Shown here: in pieces, positions 13,133 to 22,285 of the stretch
Layout of the letters: each line of letters opens with the position of its first letter
How positions within the stretch are numbered: position 1 is the first letter of the stretch
NCBI RefSeq assembly: GCF_047301505.1
Contig: NZ_CP154840.1
Location: forward strand, 1,302,001 to 1,366,000
Direction: 5' to 3'
Origin: Lysinibacillus_B sp031181585
GTDB lineage: Bacteria > Bacillota > Bacilli > Bacillales_A > Planococcaceae
Length of the DNA: 64,000 bases
Position numbers and translations under genes: made by a program
Notes under the pieces: model-generated
Databases searched by the model: none
What the model was told of the DNA's origin: nothing
What the model saw: only the letters and a program-made list of their open reading frames with translations

Positions 13133-14095
13133 GTGATTACTTTCATTAATCGTCCAACATACAATGAAACCGAAGTATATTGGAAAAAATATCAGGGTTT
13201 CTTTCCCGATGAACTGTGCATTAATGAGAATAACCTACCGACTGAAGAATGGTTGGATTGGGATGATTATAAGATCCATCTAGATCGGATGCCCGTTCCA
13301 GATTCAAAGATCAAAGTTATTATGATTCATGGTGCAGGTGGAAACGGTAGACTCTTAGCACCCTACGGACGAATGCTGCAAGTACATGGATATGAAGTTG
13401 TATCACCAGATCTCCCTCCATATGGTCTCAGTTCCGCCAAGCGCCAAAAATTAATCGATTACCAACAATGGATTCAAATCATTACGAATTTAATCGAACG
13501 AGAGAGTGAACGAGACGGTAAACCAATTGTTTTATTGGGAGCCAGTATCGGGGGTATGCTTGCTTATCATACTGCTAATATGAGTAAAAAAGTAAAAGGA
13601 TTAATTGTAACGACTTTTGTCGACACGGGTAATCCGAAAGTTCGTGATCAAATTGCTCCGAATAAAGCAATAAGCCGTTTAGGTAAATTCACAATGGATA
13701 CATTCCCATACCTATTGGATTCTTTTCGGATTTCTGTCTCGAGGGTATCGAGAATGAAGTTAATCACAAATAACTCTGAATTGACACAATTAATAATTAA
13801 AGACCCTTTAGCAGCAGGAACAAAAATTTCCTTTCGCCTTCTAAGAACCTTTTTAAATATGAAACTAATGGTAGAACCCGAGCATTTTGATTCTTGCCCA
13901 ATATTATTAATTCATCCGGAAAAGGATCCAATGACGCCATTTAATTTAAGTGAACCGTTTTATAATCGTTTAAATTGTGAGAAAAGATGTGTGATCTTAG
14001 AAGGAGCTGGCCACTTTCCTATAGAACAACTTGGATTAGAACAAATGAGAAAAGCAGTTCTCTCATTTATCAAAGAAATAGAAATTGATATATAG
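13133..14095 (+). CDS. Alpha/beta-hydrolase fold protein
   Basis: A cytosolic serine hydrolase of 320 residues. The oxyanion/entry motif MIHGAGGNGR is near residue 68, the nucleophile elbow is LLGASIGGM (G-x-S-x-G with Ser), an acid is likely in HPEKDPMTPF, and the catalytic His is in GAGHFPIEQ. These features define the fold; the substrate is unknown (esterase, lipase or peptidase are all possible). I chose GTG 13,133 because GGAGG at 13,121-13,125 sits seven bases before it; the ATG at 13,118 overlaps that ribosome binding site and is unlikely to be used. The gene stands alone between gene-free stretches. Confidence 0.8.
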   Translation: MITFINRPTYNETEVYWKKYQGFFPDELCINENNLPTEEWLDWDDYKIHLDRMPVPDSKIKVIMIHGAGGNGRLLAPYGRMLQVHGYEVVSPDLPPYGLSSAKRQKLIDYQQWIQIITNLIERESERDGKPIVLLGASIGGMLAYHTANMSKKVKGLIVTTFVDTGNPKVRDQIAPNKAISRLGKFTMDTFPYLLDSFRISVSRVSRMKLITNNSELTQLIIKDPLAAGTKISFRLLRTFLNMKLMVEPEHFDSCPILLIHPEKDPMTPFNLSEPFYNRLNCEKRCVILEGAGHFPIEQLGLEQMRKAVLSFIKEIEIDI

Positions 14096-14777
14096 AACCT
14101 ACTTGCAAGATCAGATTATGTAATCAGTTCATTTATTTTAATATGCCCTACAAAGAAACGTTTTTTATACCATAAACGAGCGCAATTCTTGTAAAAGGAA
14201 TTGTGTCTTTTCAGTAATAGGGCCAGATTGTTGAACGAGATCAAAGTATCTAGATTAAACTTAAGACATTCTTTTCGAAAGTCTTTAACTTGTTATTAAA
14301 TTCATAACCCATCTCTTTAAAACAAAGGGAAAACAAATAAAAAATCTTGAAAAGATTTCAGAGTAAAGACAAAGTAACTTTTTGACTTTGTCTTTACGTT
14401 TTTTCAAGTAGTTTTATAAAGGTATGTTTTACTCAGCCTGTCTTGAAAACGCTTGCCAGACGAGGCGCGCCGACGAGTGAAGACACGAATAGAACCTAAG
14501 TTCATGAGTGGACGAGCAAGGCAAGCAACGATGTATGAAAGCGTTTGTCAACAGTCTGAAATCTTGAAAAGATTTATCATTATTTTAAAAAGTTAAACCG
14601 CTAGATACCATGTAATCTTTAACTTAAATTCTCATAATGGAATAAAAAAATTCCTTCTTTCAATATAAAAGCAGGAATTTTTGTCGTTTTAATATACTTA
14701 AGGGTTGCTCAAAAGACTAGTTCAGCATAGTGAACTTAAAAAGAGAGACCCCCATATAAATCCCCGTCTACTATGCG
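14096..14777. other. Gene-free stretch with several hairpins
   Basis: No gene is supported. It contains the terminator at 14,363, a second A/T-flanked hairpin near 14,650-14,690 (AAATTCCT / AGGAATTT arms), and between 14,447 and 14,550 a GC-richer island bracketed by inverted AAACGCTTG-like ends. The island is unlike its AT-rich surroundings and may be a small non-coding repeat element. Confidence 0.4.
14363..14404. terminator. Rho-independent terminator
   Basis: GTAAAGACAAAGT and ACTTTGTCTTTAC form 13-base perfect arms around AACTTTTTG, followed by a T-rich run. It lies about 270 bases after the hydrolase stop. Confidence 0.8.
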
Positions 14778-15176
14778 TTAGACAGACATTTTTGATTGAT
14801 TGCTTAAAGGATTCGAACGCATAACCAATGTAAACCAGACGGCAAACCCAAGATAAACTAATGTCAAAATAACGAATATGAAATGAAACTGCTCCGCCAA
14901 CTGCCGGACTAGGGCAAAAAAGACAACGATGCAATGCATCAGATTTCCCAATACGACAGGTTTGTTATAGATGCCGCCGATCAGGGCAGAACGTGTAAAC
15001 CAGTTCAACATTGCGAACCCTAAATATAGTCCTCCGATGATTTGCAGAAGAATCAGAGTAATGGGTGAAGGGTCAATCCCTAATATTTTTGAAATTTCTT
15101 CGGGAATAAAGGTTCCTGCCAACCCCAACAAACCCATCATCACGGCACTACTACTCAAAAGCCATTTTGTTTTCAC
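14778..15176 (-). CDS. Small four-helix membrane protein, unknown function
   Basis: About 132 residues with four hydrophobic segments (LLSSSAVMMGLLGLAG, LILLQIIGGLYLGFAMLNW, PVVLGNLMHCIVVFFALVR, FIFVILTLVYLGFAVWFTLVM), so an integral membrane protein. The pattern resembles DoxX-like or other short four-TM families but no signature residue decides it. I moved the start from ATG 15,194 to GTG 15,176 because AAAAGGGG lies seven bases before the GTG and overlaps the upstream ATG. Confidence 0.6.
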   Translation of the reverse strand: MKTKWLLSSSAVMMGLLGLAGTFIPEEISKILGIDPSPITLILLQIIGGLYLGFAMLNWFTRSALIGGIYNKPVVLGNLMHCIVVFFALVRQLAEQFHFIFVILTLVYLGFAVWFTLVMRSNPLSNQSKMSV

Positions 15177-16011
15177 TTTGTTTCCCCTTTTCATCTAATC
15201 TTGGAAATTTCCAAACAGCAACCAGAGAATTCTAGACAAGGCATATGTTAGCTTCAATGGCAATAAAACACGAGTACAGTCCTAAGTAATTTAACAGGCT
15301 ATCGTTAAACGGCATCCTAGGAACATAAAATTGCCTCCCTTTAGGAGATCGATGAAAGTTTTAGACATTTTGGGCGAGGGGATGTGACATCTAATGTTCA
15401 TTTAAACGAGTTCTTTTATCCATAAGAGTATTTCCCCGCCAAACACAACAATCGTTAAACTAACCTTTATATAACCTTGGATAGATATTTTATTATATTC
15501 GACGAAACACCACTTTTTACCTTTGAGCAAGAGCTAGCTTCAACAAATTTTGACGCTCCCTAATCAAGAGCATTTCAGCAGCACGAATGACTTTCTTTTC
15601 TCATGTTTTGGGCCATGCTGGCTTATTACTCGTTGGAGTACCACTTTTCATTCTTGCAAAGTTCTTTGAGTGGATTTTCTAATTAGTCCAGCTATTCAAC
15701 AATCGGGTGCGATTGTTGAATAAAAAGAAATAGTTGATAATCCAATTTTTAAAAATGATCAACCTTCTTATAAAACTACAATAAATAAACGCTCTATTTA
15801 ACAACTAAATTTCGCCATTTAATAATTGCTAATAAAATAAAAAGACGAAACCCTGTTGGAATCCGTCTTGAACAACCATAATGTTTAACATTATATTCTG
15901 TTGTTAGAATACGTATAGATAATTAAAACTTGACTTTTAATAAAACTTAACGGATTGGATTTTTGTTTATAGCAAGCAACCAGGCACTAGAGAAAATCAA
16001 TCTCCATTCGT
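15177..16011. other. Gene-free stretch of about 830 bases
   Basis: AT-rich DNA with no intact frame on either strand. A perfect 12-base inverted repeat ATTCAACAATCG / CGATTGTTGAAT lies near 15,687-15,715 and could be a weak terminator or operator. Short protein-like pieces around 15,590-15,670 end quickly in stops, so the region may hold decayed genes. Confidence 0.4.
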
Positions 16012-17001
16012 TTAACTCATCCTTCTATTGTCTGGGCTATCCTTTACTATCAAATTAGGAACCAATTTAATATAAATTAACTCACCAGCCAATTCAATAA
16101 TCGTTTGTGTCACAATGACAGCAGCGGTCAACGCAGCTATCGAATCAGGTAAGGCGAAAGCTAATGGAAGAACGACTAAAGAATTTCGAGTTCCTGTACT
16201 GAAAACCAGAGCCCGTCCTGCCCCAATACTTAATTGAAAGATTGAAACGAGCAGCCGAGAGATAAGAGGCATGATTACTAGGAATGATATATAAATTGGT
16301 ATGACCCCAATAATTACTTCAAAATCGTGATATACTTTTGGAATTTGTGAAGCTACAACCACGATCAATACGAAAGCCATAAACGGAACGGGGAGCCAGC
16401 CAGTTGCTCGAAACAGCTGCTTTCCTATTGTTTGTTTTTTAGCCCACAGCTGTGTCCCGAGCGCTAAAAGGAGGGGGATAACAATCAACAGCAGAAACGC
16501 TTCTATAAATGGCTCGATATGAACGATTTGTGAAATCCCTTCTCCTAGAAACAGCCATAAATAAACAGGTAATAGGAGCAATTGAACGATTAAAAGGATT
16601 GGGGTTGCTGCCAGCATTAGTTTTTCATCCCCTTTCCCCAGCTGCGTGAAGACGATGACGTAATCAATACATGGTGTAAGTAATACTAAACAAACACCGA
16701 TTAATACAGCTGATGTCTGGGGAAACAATAAGAGCAGAACCCAGACAACAAGCGGGGCAAGTATAAAGTTTCCGATGAGCAGTGCAACTAGAAATCTCCC
16801 ATTATGTATCGTCTTCTTTAACGCTAAAAACGGTATTTGCGTGAACATGCTATACATTAATATGGCGATAAAAGGTGATATCAATATCTCCAGTCGATTT
16901 CCGAGAGATTCGCTTGCTATACCGACAATACTTCCAACTAAAAGTGCAGCTGCGTATATCCAGATTTGCTGGCTCTCTAATGTTTCTCTTGAAATCCTCA
17001 T
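16012..17001 (-). CDS. Bile acid:sodium symporter / arsenite-type transporter family membrane protein
   Basis: A 329-residue integral membrane protein with nine or ten hydrophobic segments. The fold family is BASS, which includes Acr3-type arsenite exporters. The fourth-segment motif VLLTPCIDYVIVFTQLGKGD, with its Pro-Cys and an acidic residue, and the ninth-segment stretch STGTRNSLVVLPLAFALP match the positions of the conserved Cys and Glu/Asn motifs in Acr3-like proteins. Family members export arsenite or antimonite or take up organic anions with Na+. There is no arsR or arsC next to it, so an arsenic role remains unproven. The ATG follows a GGTAGG site. Confidence 0.75.
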   Translation of the reverse strand: MRISRETLESQQIWIYAAALLVGSIVGIASESLGNRLEILISPFIAILMYSMFTQIPFLALKKTIHNGRFLVALLIGNFILAPLVVWVLLLLFPQTSAVLIGVCLVLLTPCIDYVIVFTQLGKGDEKLMLAATPILLIVQLLLLPVYLWLFLGEGISQIVHIEPFIEAFLLLIVIPLLLALGTQLWAKKQTIGKQLFRATGWLPVPFMAFVLIVVVASQIPKVYHDFEVIIGVIPIYISFLVIMPLISRLLVSIFQLSIGAGRALVFSTGTRNSLVVLPLAFALPDSIAALTAAVIVTQTIIELAGELIYIKLVPNLIVKDSPDNRRMS

Positions 17002-17068
17002 TATTTTCCTACCTTACTCTATTTATTTTCATACATACATTATATGCTATTTGCCTTACCAAAGGGGC

Positions 17069-17239
17069 TTGCTTATACAAGAAGAGAGACATCAAAAAAT
17101 ATGGTATGAAGATTTAACTCGATACCATATTTTGAAGGGTATTTATGAGGTTAACAATGAGGCTGAGAAAGAGAAGGTGAGGCTTCTATCAGCTACTCTT
17201 TTAAAGGCCGTAAAGCCGTTGATTGATGAATATGGATAA
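17069..17239 (+). CDS. Possible small helical protein or gene remnant
   Basis: A TTG-started frame of 56 codons encodes a charged, helix-prone peptide (EERHQKIWYEDLTRYHILKGIYEVNNEAEKEKV...). AAAGGGG lies only two bases before the TTG, so the start is doubtful. The 3' end overlaps the convergent esterase-like gene by about 47 bases. Composition looks protein-like, but it could be the surviving C-terminus of a lost gene. Function unknown. Confidence 0.3.
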   Translation: MLIQEERHQKIWYEDLTRYHILKGIYEVNNEAEKEKVRLLSATLLKAVKPLIDEYG

Positions 17240-18440
17240 AAGCGTCATATCTGCTGCCGACTCGAGAAGGTACGTAGTTTCCATATGCCTCGAATTCGGG
17301 ATTATATACAACACCAATCGCGCGGTGACCAATCCACTCATTAAACAATTCTCGATTATCTTCTGTGAAAAGCAGCACCTTGTTTTCCTCACCGGCTGCA
17401 CGCAGCTGGCCTTCCCATGAATTTAATTTCGCTGGCGGTACATCAATTACTCTCAAAGGATCTCCCCAGCTGTCCGCAGCGATAACAGTACCTTCATACG
17501 TGCCGAACCCGATAGCAAATGTATTGTCTTTTCCATATTGCTCTCTGATGAGCTGACCGACATTGATCATTTGCTCATTCTTCATATCGGTTTCAGAAGC
17601 ATCCCCGATATGGGTGTTATGTTCCCAAATGATGATTTTTGCATCCTCTCCGTGGTACTTGATTAATTCATTAACCGCCTCAACCATATGCTGGTCGCGC
17701 GTATTCCACGAAATGGCGTCCTGCATCATCTCCCGGTAATAGAGTTCCGCATTTTTGGCGACAAGCGCATTCATGATGACATTCAAATCCTCTTCATGCT
17801 TGTCCGGATACTGCTCTTCATGATTTCTCAATGACTTCAACAAGCTCGATACCTCGCTAATACATTCTTCTGTAAAACGGGCGGCAGAAAGAGCATAGTG
17901 CTCTGGCATTCGATTGTAAGGTTCAAAGCAGGAGAATGCCTTCCGTGCATGTTCCAGATCTACGTTGTACTGAGGATTTTCCGATAAAAAGTTAAGAACC
18001 TCATCAATGGATTCATAAAGGCTGTATAGATCAATACCATAAAAACCGACCTTCTTATCTAATAATGTGTTTTTCTCCTTCAGCCATTCCGTAAACTGCT
18101 CTATCTCTTCATTTGCCCACATCCATGTCGGCCACCGGTTGAAGGATTTCAACAGTACGTCCCTTGCTGATTCTTCTTCGTTTCCATAGCCTTTAACATA
18201 GCGGTTTACTGCCTGAGCAGAAGGCCAATCTCCTTCTACAGCAATTACATTAAAGCCTTTTTGATTGATTAATCTCTTTGAAAGTTCAGCACGAATTGAA
18301 TAAAATTCCGATGTACCGTGTGATGCTTCCCCAATCATGACAATTCGGGCATTTCCAATTGCCTCTAATACCTTGTCCAAACTTTGATCATTTAACGGGA
18401 GCGATTGTTCTTTGATAGCTGAAATCAGTTTTCGTGGCAT
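17193..18440 (-). CDS. Erythromycin-esterase-like family protein
   Basis: 415 residues of the erythromycin esterase (EreA/EreB-like) family. Visible signatures: IVMIGEASHGTSEFYSIRAELSKRL near the N-terminus with the conserved E and H, and VIAVEGDWPSAQAVNRYV. Further in are the FYGIDLYSLYESIDEVL block and IIIWEHNTHIGDA with its conserved His. True Ere enzymes hydrolyse the macrolactone ring. Many chromosomal Bacillales homologues have unknown substrates, so resistance should not be assumed. The ATG is preceded by GAAAGGAGAGGAAG. It is probably monocistronic. Confidence 0.82.
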   Translation of the reverse strand: MPRKLISAIKEQSLPLNDQSLDKVLEAIGNARIVMIGEASHGTSEFYSIRAELSKRLINQKGFNVIAVEGDWPSAQAVNRYVKGYGNEEESARDVLLKSFNRWPTWMWANEEIEQFTEWLKEKNTLLDKKVGFYGIDLYSLYESIDEVLNFLSENPQYNVDLEHARKAFSCFEPYNRMPEHYALSAARFTEECISEVSSLLKSLRNHEEQYPDKHEEDLNVIMNALVAKNAELYYREMMQDAISWNTRDQHMVEAVNELIKYHGEDAKIIIWEHNTHIGDASETDMKNEQMINVGQLIREQYGKDNTFAIGFGTYEGTVIAADSWGDPLRVIDVPPAKLNSWEGQLRAAGEENKVLLFTEDNRELFNEWIGHRAIGVVYNPEFEAYGNYVPSRVGSRYDAFIHIHQSTALRPLKE

Positions 18441-18687
18441 ATTTACTTCCTCTCCTTTCTAATTTTAGCTTACCCAGGACTTTCTTATGGAAACACGTCT
18501 GTTGCTCTTTCTGCTATGAAAAACAAAAATTTTAGGCTTGGGGGTCATTTTATTTTGGCAAATCTGATAGGTGTAAAAAGAGAGGAGGATAAACGCAAAA
18601 AAACATGGAAGAAAAACTCTGAAAGAGGGGATAAGCTGGAGGAAAGTCATTAGCTAAAAGGCATCCAAAGAAGATGGATAGTCATCC

Positions 18688-19203
18688 TCATGAACTATCC
18701 ACCGTTAGAGCAGAAAGAACGGATCCCACAGCTTGGATCCAGCTGCCGATTGTATTGAGTTCCTGCGCCTTTTTACTGTTGGATGGATAGTTAATCGAGA
18801 TGGCCTGATATGCATTGCCGATGATCTGAATAGCATTCCCAATATTATTTAATGCTTCATTTACCGTTTGATTATTCTCAAAGTCTAAACTAACCCCTCC
18901 ACCTAATGCCTGAATGAGGTTTCCCTGGGTATTCAGGAGCTGGCTCGTCTGCTGGTCCTCTACAAAAAAGCCTTGAATTGTGACGATATTGCCTAATGCC
19001 TGAATTTTACTCCCGACTTGATCGAGGTATTCCTCATCTTCAGGAATAATACCGCTTCCCACTGCCTGCAGTACATTGCCGATTAGATTTAAATCATTTA
19101 ATACGGAAGCCGGCAAAATCTTGGAAGGGGTACTTCCTATTGCCGATAGGGTCGTGCCAATAGCCTCAAGCCAAGCACTAATTTGAGCTTCATTCATCTC
19201 CAT
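18688..19203 (-). CDS. Repeat-containing hypothetical protein (G-N-x-I-Q-A-x-G repeats)
   Basis: 171 residues built from repeats of about 30-40 residues ending in a motif like G-(N/S)-x-(I/L)-Q-A-(I/V/L)-G: GNVLQAVGSG, GSKIQALGN, GNLIQALGG, GNAIQIIGN and GSWIQAVGS. There is no signal peptide or clear membrane helix. The pattern suggests a regular stacked amphipathic structure. I recall similar short Bacillales proteins without a function. Met1 (19,203) or Met3 could start; the ribosome binding site is weak for both. Confidence 0.65.
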   Translation of the reverse strand: MEMNEAQISAWLEAIGTTLSAIGSTPSKILPASVLNDLNLIGNVLQAVGSGIIPEDEEYLDQVGSKIQALGNIVTIQGFFVEDQQTSQLLNTQGNLIQALGGGVSLDFENNQTVNEALNNIGNAIQIIGNAYQAISINYPSNSKKAQELNTIGSWIQAVGSVLSALTVDSS

Positions 19204-19493
19204 CAGTCCAATGCGTAGTGTTTAATCTATAAATTATTATATGAATTTTTAAGCCGAAACGTTAGGCGGCGCGAAAGGGTCTCCACTCCGAAAAGAAGAA
19301 GAATAGAAAAATAGTGTGAATCCCATATAGAATCATCCATACGAAAACCAAAAATAAAGAATAGAAAAAGAAGAGCTGGGAAATCAATAGGGGCGCAGAA
19401 AAATATCTATATAACCGTCTCAGGAAGAGTGATAAATATACGTATTTTCATTGAAATAGAAAGAGTAATTTTCTTTCTCCATTCATCAAAGTA

Positions 19494-19727
19494 GTGATAC
19501 GAGTTTTCGCAAACCGTAATATCATTGTAGAATGGGAAAGCTACGAGGGGAGGGAAGAAAAGCTGATCGGTCATATAGGGGATGTCCCGTACTATATGCA
19601 CGAATCGATGATGCCGATGTGGGAAGGGATGCAGCTTGTCCTTGGCGTATCAGAAGGAAGAGGCGCCAGCTTTTCCCTTGAGACACGAGAGGATAAAAGC
19701 TTTACCCTTGTTGCTAAAAAAATGTAG
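19494..19727 (+). CDS. Small hypothetical protein, start uncertain
   Basis: A GTG-started frame of 77 residues (IRVFANRNIIVEWESYEG...VLGVSEGRGASFSLETREDKSFTLVAKKM) with protein-like, mixed alpha/beta composition. No good ribosome binding site precedes the GTG, so it may be the 3' remnant of a longer gene. It ends just before a strong bidirectional terminator shared with tyrS. Function unknown. Confidence 0.4.
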   Translation: MIRVFANRNIIVEWESYEGREEKLIGHIGDVPYYMHESMMPMWEGMQLVLGVSEGRGASFSLETREDKSFTLVAKKM

Positions 19728-19737
19728 AATGAAAAAT

Positions 19738-19778
19738 GCTGTCCACAAAAGTCGAATGACTTTTGTGGACAGCTTTTT
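19738..19778. terminator. Bidirectional terminator between the small ORF and tyrS
   Basis: GCTGTCCACAAAAGTC and GACTTTTGTGGACAGC are perfect 16-base arms around a GAAT loop, with T residues downstream. Confidence 0.85.
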
Positions 19779-19810
19779 AATTGGATCAAAGCCTTCAAAT
19801 GAAAGAGAGT

Positions 19811-21025
19811 TTATTTTTCAAACCGCACAAATCGCTTTTTGCCAATTTGCAGTACATCGCCGTTCATAAGGACACGGGAAAGCTCCTCCGTATTTAATTT
19901 CTCCCCATTTACTGAGACGCCGTCTTGCTTCAGTAATCGAACAAACTCACTTTTGCTTTTCACAAGCCCCATCTCGATCAGCTGGGGAATCACGTCCTGC
20001 AGCAGCTCCTGGTCGATTTCAACTAAAAGGCTTGGGATGTTTGCAGGAATCTGCTTCTTCTGGAAAGCGGTCTTGAAATAGTGCTGGGCTTCCTTCATCG
20101 CTTCATCCCCGTGGTATAGACGTGTAATGATCTGCGCCAGCTCAAGCTTGAGATTACGGGGATTTTCGTTTTGCAGCAGCCGCTCTTTTATGCCATTGAC
20201 AACAGTTGGGTGTTCATCCGTTGCCAATTCGAAGTATTTGATAATTAAATGATCTGGAACCTCCATTATCTTTTTGAACATTACTTCCGGTGCTTCGTTC
20301 ACCCCGATATAGTTACCTAGACTTTTACTCATTTTCTCTGCGCCATCAAGCCCTTCAAGAAGCGGCATGAAAATGGCGATTTGCTTTTCCATTCCTACAT
20401 GCTTCTGCAATGTACGCCCCATCAGAATATTAAACGTCTGATCTGTCCCGCCGAGCTCGATATCGGCTTTTAGCTCGACTGAATCATATGCCTGCATAAG
20501 CGGGTAGAAGAATTCATGGATGCCAATCGGGACCTGGTTTTTGTAGCGTTTCTGAAAATCATCGCGCTCCAAAATCCGTGCAACGGACGTTGTTGCCGCC
20601 AGTTTGATTACTTCTTCAAACGTTAAGGTCGAAAGCCATTCACTATTGAAGCGGACCGTCGTCTTTTCTGGATGCAGCACTTTGAAGATTTGCTCGCAAT
20701 ATGTTTTTGCATTTTCCATCACCATTTCATCACTTAAAGCAACCCGACCCTTTGCTTTGCCGGTCGGATCACCGATACGTCCAGTGAAATCACCAATCAA
20801 AATGACCGCGTGATGGCCAAGATCCTGCATTTGCTTGATCTTACGCAGCACAACCGCATGACCTAAATGGATATCAGGTGCAGAAGGGTCCAGGCCGAGT
20901 TTAATTGTCAGCGGCTTCTGCTCATCATAAGAGCGCTGCAGCTTTACTAGTAATTCGGCCTCATCGACAATTTTATCGGCACCTTTTTTAATGATTTCCA
21001 ACTGCTCTTTTGGTTTTAAAAACAT
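19811..21025 (-). CDS. tyrS: Tyrosyl-tRNA synthetase
   Basis: A class I aminoacyl-tRNA synthetase charging tRNA-Tyr in the cytosol. The HIGH-type motif is HLGH in SAPDIHLGHAVVLRK, the KMSKS motif is KMSKSLGNYIG, and the tyrosine-site stretch QAYDSVELKADIELGGTDQ is intact. The C-terminal S4-like RNA-binding domain is FVRLLKQDGVSVNGEKL. Length (404 residues) is normal and closer to the TyrZ-type enzymes. ATG 21,025 is chosen because AAGGAG lies nine bases upstream; the earlier ATG at 21,034 touches the ribosome binding site. Expression should be controlled by the T-box leader immediately upstream. Confidence 0.95.
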   Translation of the reverse strand: MFLKPKEQLEIIKKGADKIVDEAELLVKLQRSYDEQKPLTIKLGLDPSAPDIHLGHAVVLRKIKQMQDLGHHAVILIGDFTGRIGDPTGKAKGRVALSDEMVMENAKTYCEQIFKVLHPEKTTVRFNSEWLSTLTFEEVIKLAATTSVARILERDDFQKRYKNQVPIGIHEFFYPLMQAYDSVELKADIELGGTDQTFNILMGRTLQKHVGMEKQIAIFMPLLEGLDGAEKMSKSLGNYIGVNEAPEVMFKKIMEVPDHLIIKYFELATDEHPTVVNGIKERLLQNENPRNLKLELAQIITRLYHGDEAMKEAQHYFKTAFQKKQIPANIPSLLVEIDQELLQDVIPQLIEMGLVKSKSEFVRLLKQDGVSVNGEKLNTEELSRVLMNGDVLQIGKKRFVRFEK

Positions 21026-21069
21026 AAATAACATCTCCTTGTAATATTAAATAATTTAATATTGCAAGC

Positions 21070-21400
21070 TCTATAAGAGTAAAACAAAAAACGCCCTTTA
21101 GGGAAAACCCTAAAGGACGTGCAGGAACGTGTTACCACCTTTATTCGAGAGCTACTCACATAACTCTCCTCATTCGGTACGGCCAAAATGCGATACCTCC
21201 TGCATGGATGACGGGTGCAACTCCGGCGTAGCCTACTTTATGTTTCGGTACGCAGCTCCAAGATGTATTCATGCTGACTTTCCTTGCGCCTCTCAGCAAC
21301 CGGCCGCTTTCTGTAAGTTCCATCAACACTACTCGTTCTTTTCATCGCTTTTACTCTTATACTCCGAAATGTCGAAACAAATCTTCGTTATGCAGATATT
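21070..21400 (-). promoter_or_regulatory. T-box riboswitch leader of tyrS
   Basis: Upstream of tyrS on its strand is a ~330-base structured leader. It carries the T-box sequence GGTGGTAACACGTTCC, followed by a GC-rich terminator (CCTTTAGGG / CCCTAAAGG arms, then GCGTTTTTTG). A specifier region with UAC tyrosine codons (GCTGCGTACCG and CCGTACCG) lies 5' of it. Known mechanism: uncharged tRNA-Tyr binds the specifier and the UGGN of the T-box, stabilises the antiterminator and allows tyrS transcription. Exact 5' end is not determined. Confidence 0.85.
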
Positions 21401-21431
21401 GTTGTCTATTATAATCGCATTTGAGAATTTG

Positions 21432-21821
21432 TCAATTATAAAAATATTCGCTAGTTATCCCGTCTGAACAGACAAGAAGGGATACGTATAAGCTGCAGAC
21501 CTGCTTCAAGTAGCGATACTGCCCTTCATTCGTATCCGCATAGGCTTCTTCCCGGTTAGAGGGGGTGTCTGTATAAATGAGATCTTCGTTAAATTGAGAG
21601 GCGGTAAAATCATAGCGCTTACCGCCTGAAACATTGTAAAAATGCCAGCCGCCGGGAAGCTTTGTTTTCATTATGTCTCCTCCAAATAGATCGTTTACGA
21701 CTAATGCAGTGACACCACATTGCCCCTTAGCTGGATTGTCTTTTGTCCATTTGGAGCTTGATCGTAAGGACCAGGATTGTAATAGGGCATCCGTAATGGT
21801 ATTGAATTGATCGGTTGTCAT
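21432..21821 (-). CDS. yunG: YunG-family protein
   Basis: A 129-residue protein close to B. subtilis YunG in its body: LQSWSLRSSSKWTKDNPAKGQCGVTALVVNDLFGGDI, GGWHFYNVSGGKRYDFTASQF and DTPSNREEAYADTNEGQYRYLKQ. The Cys in GQCGVTAL and His in WHFYN give a papain/transglutaminase-like look, but the activity is not established. ATG 21,821 follows AAGGAGG correctly. The C-terminus (VCSLYVSLLVCSDGITSEYFYN) goes past the usual family end in an unusual hydrophobic, Cys-containing tail, which could reflect a 3' frameshift or loss of the original stop. Confidence 0.75.
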   Translation of the reverse strand: MTTDQFNTITDALLQSWSLRSSSKWTKDNPAKGQCGVTALVVNDLFGGDIMKTKLPGGWHFYNVSGGKRYDFTASQFNEDLIYTDTPSNREEAYADTNEGQYRYLKQVCSLYVSLLVCSDGITSEYFYN

Positions 21822-21854
21822 GAATAAACCTCCTTGTATGATAGAGAGTTTCAT

Positions 21855-22166
21855 AGTACATGGGAAGCAAGAGATACTCTAGCAGTTTTCATTCTGCTCA
21901 TCATTGTATCACTTTCCCATATAGATTTGGATTATATATCCATTAAAAAGAATAACTATTTGCTAATGGGACTAGGCTGAATTGGCTTGTTGGAAACAGT
22001 TTGAAATAAGAATATTTTCACTTTTGTTCGCTGGAAAAATGATTGATATGTTACATAATTTCAGGGCATTCTGTAGGCATAATTAGATGGAATAGTATAA
22101 GAAAAAATAGGATGAAAAGCGGTTTTAGAGAAGTTCCTTATTATGTAATAATATGGTTATTATTTA
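21855..22166. other. Gene-free stretch before the LXG locus
   Basis: AT-rich DNA that should hold the promoters of yunG (leftward) and the toxin gene (rightward). No unambiguous -35/-10 pair stands out. No WXG100-like or LXG-partner small gene is present here, which is where such partners are often found. Confidence 0.4.
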
Positions 22167-22197
22167 CCTTGGACAGCGTTCTGCTTTTCAAGGTTTT
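22167..22197 (+). terminator. CCTTG...CAAGG hairpin upstream of the LXG gene
   Basis: CCTTG and CAAGG arms with an inner CAGC/GCTG-like pairing and TTTT after. It resembles the terminator family repeated after immunity genes further right, and may mark the left edge of the cassette locus or the relic of an earlier cassette. Confidence 0.5.
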
Positions 22198-22285
22198 CCT
22201 ATGTTAAAGGGAAAGTACAGCTATTTTGGAAACAAGTAAGGAAGACTGTGGAAATACTTCTAGACAAATTGGAGTGGGTGATATA

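Noticed and set aside
16775..17239. Long plus-strand frame opposite the transporter start
   Set aside because: Its first two thirds are antisense to the transporter; only the last ~56 codons look protein-like and are listed separately at low confidence.
17193..18440. Macrolide resistance gene
   Set aside because: Only family-level similarity to erythromycin esterases is visible; many chromosomal homologues have no known resistance role.
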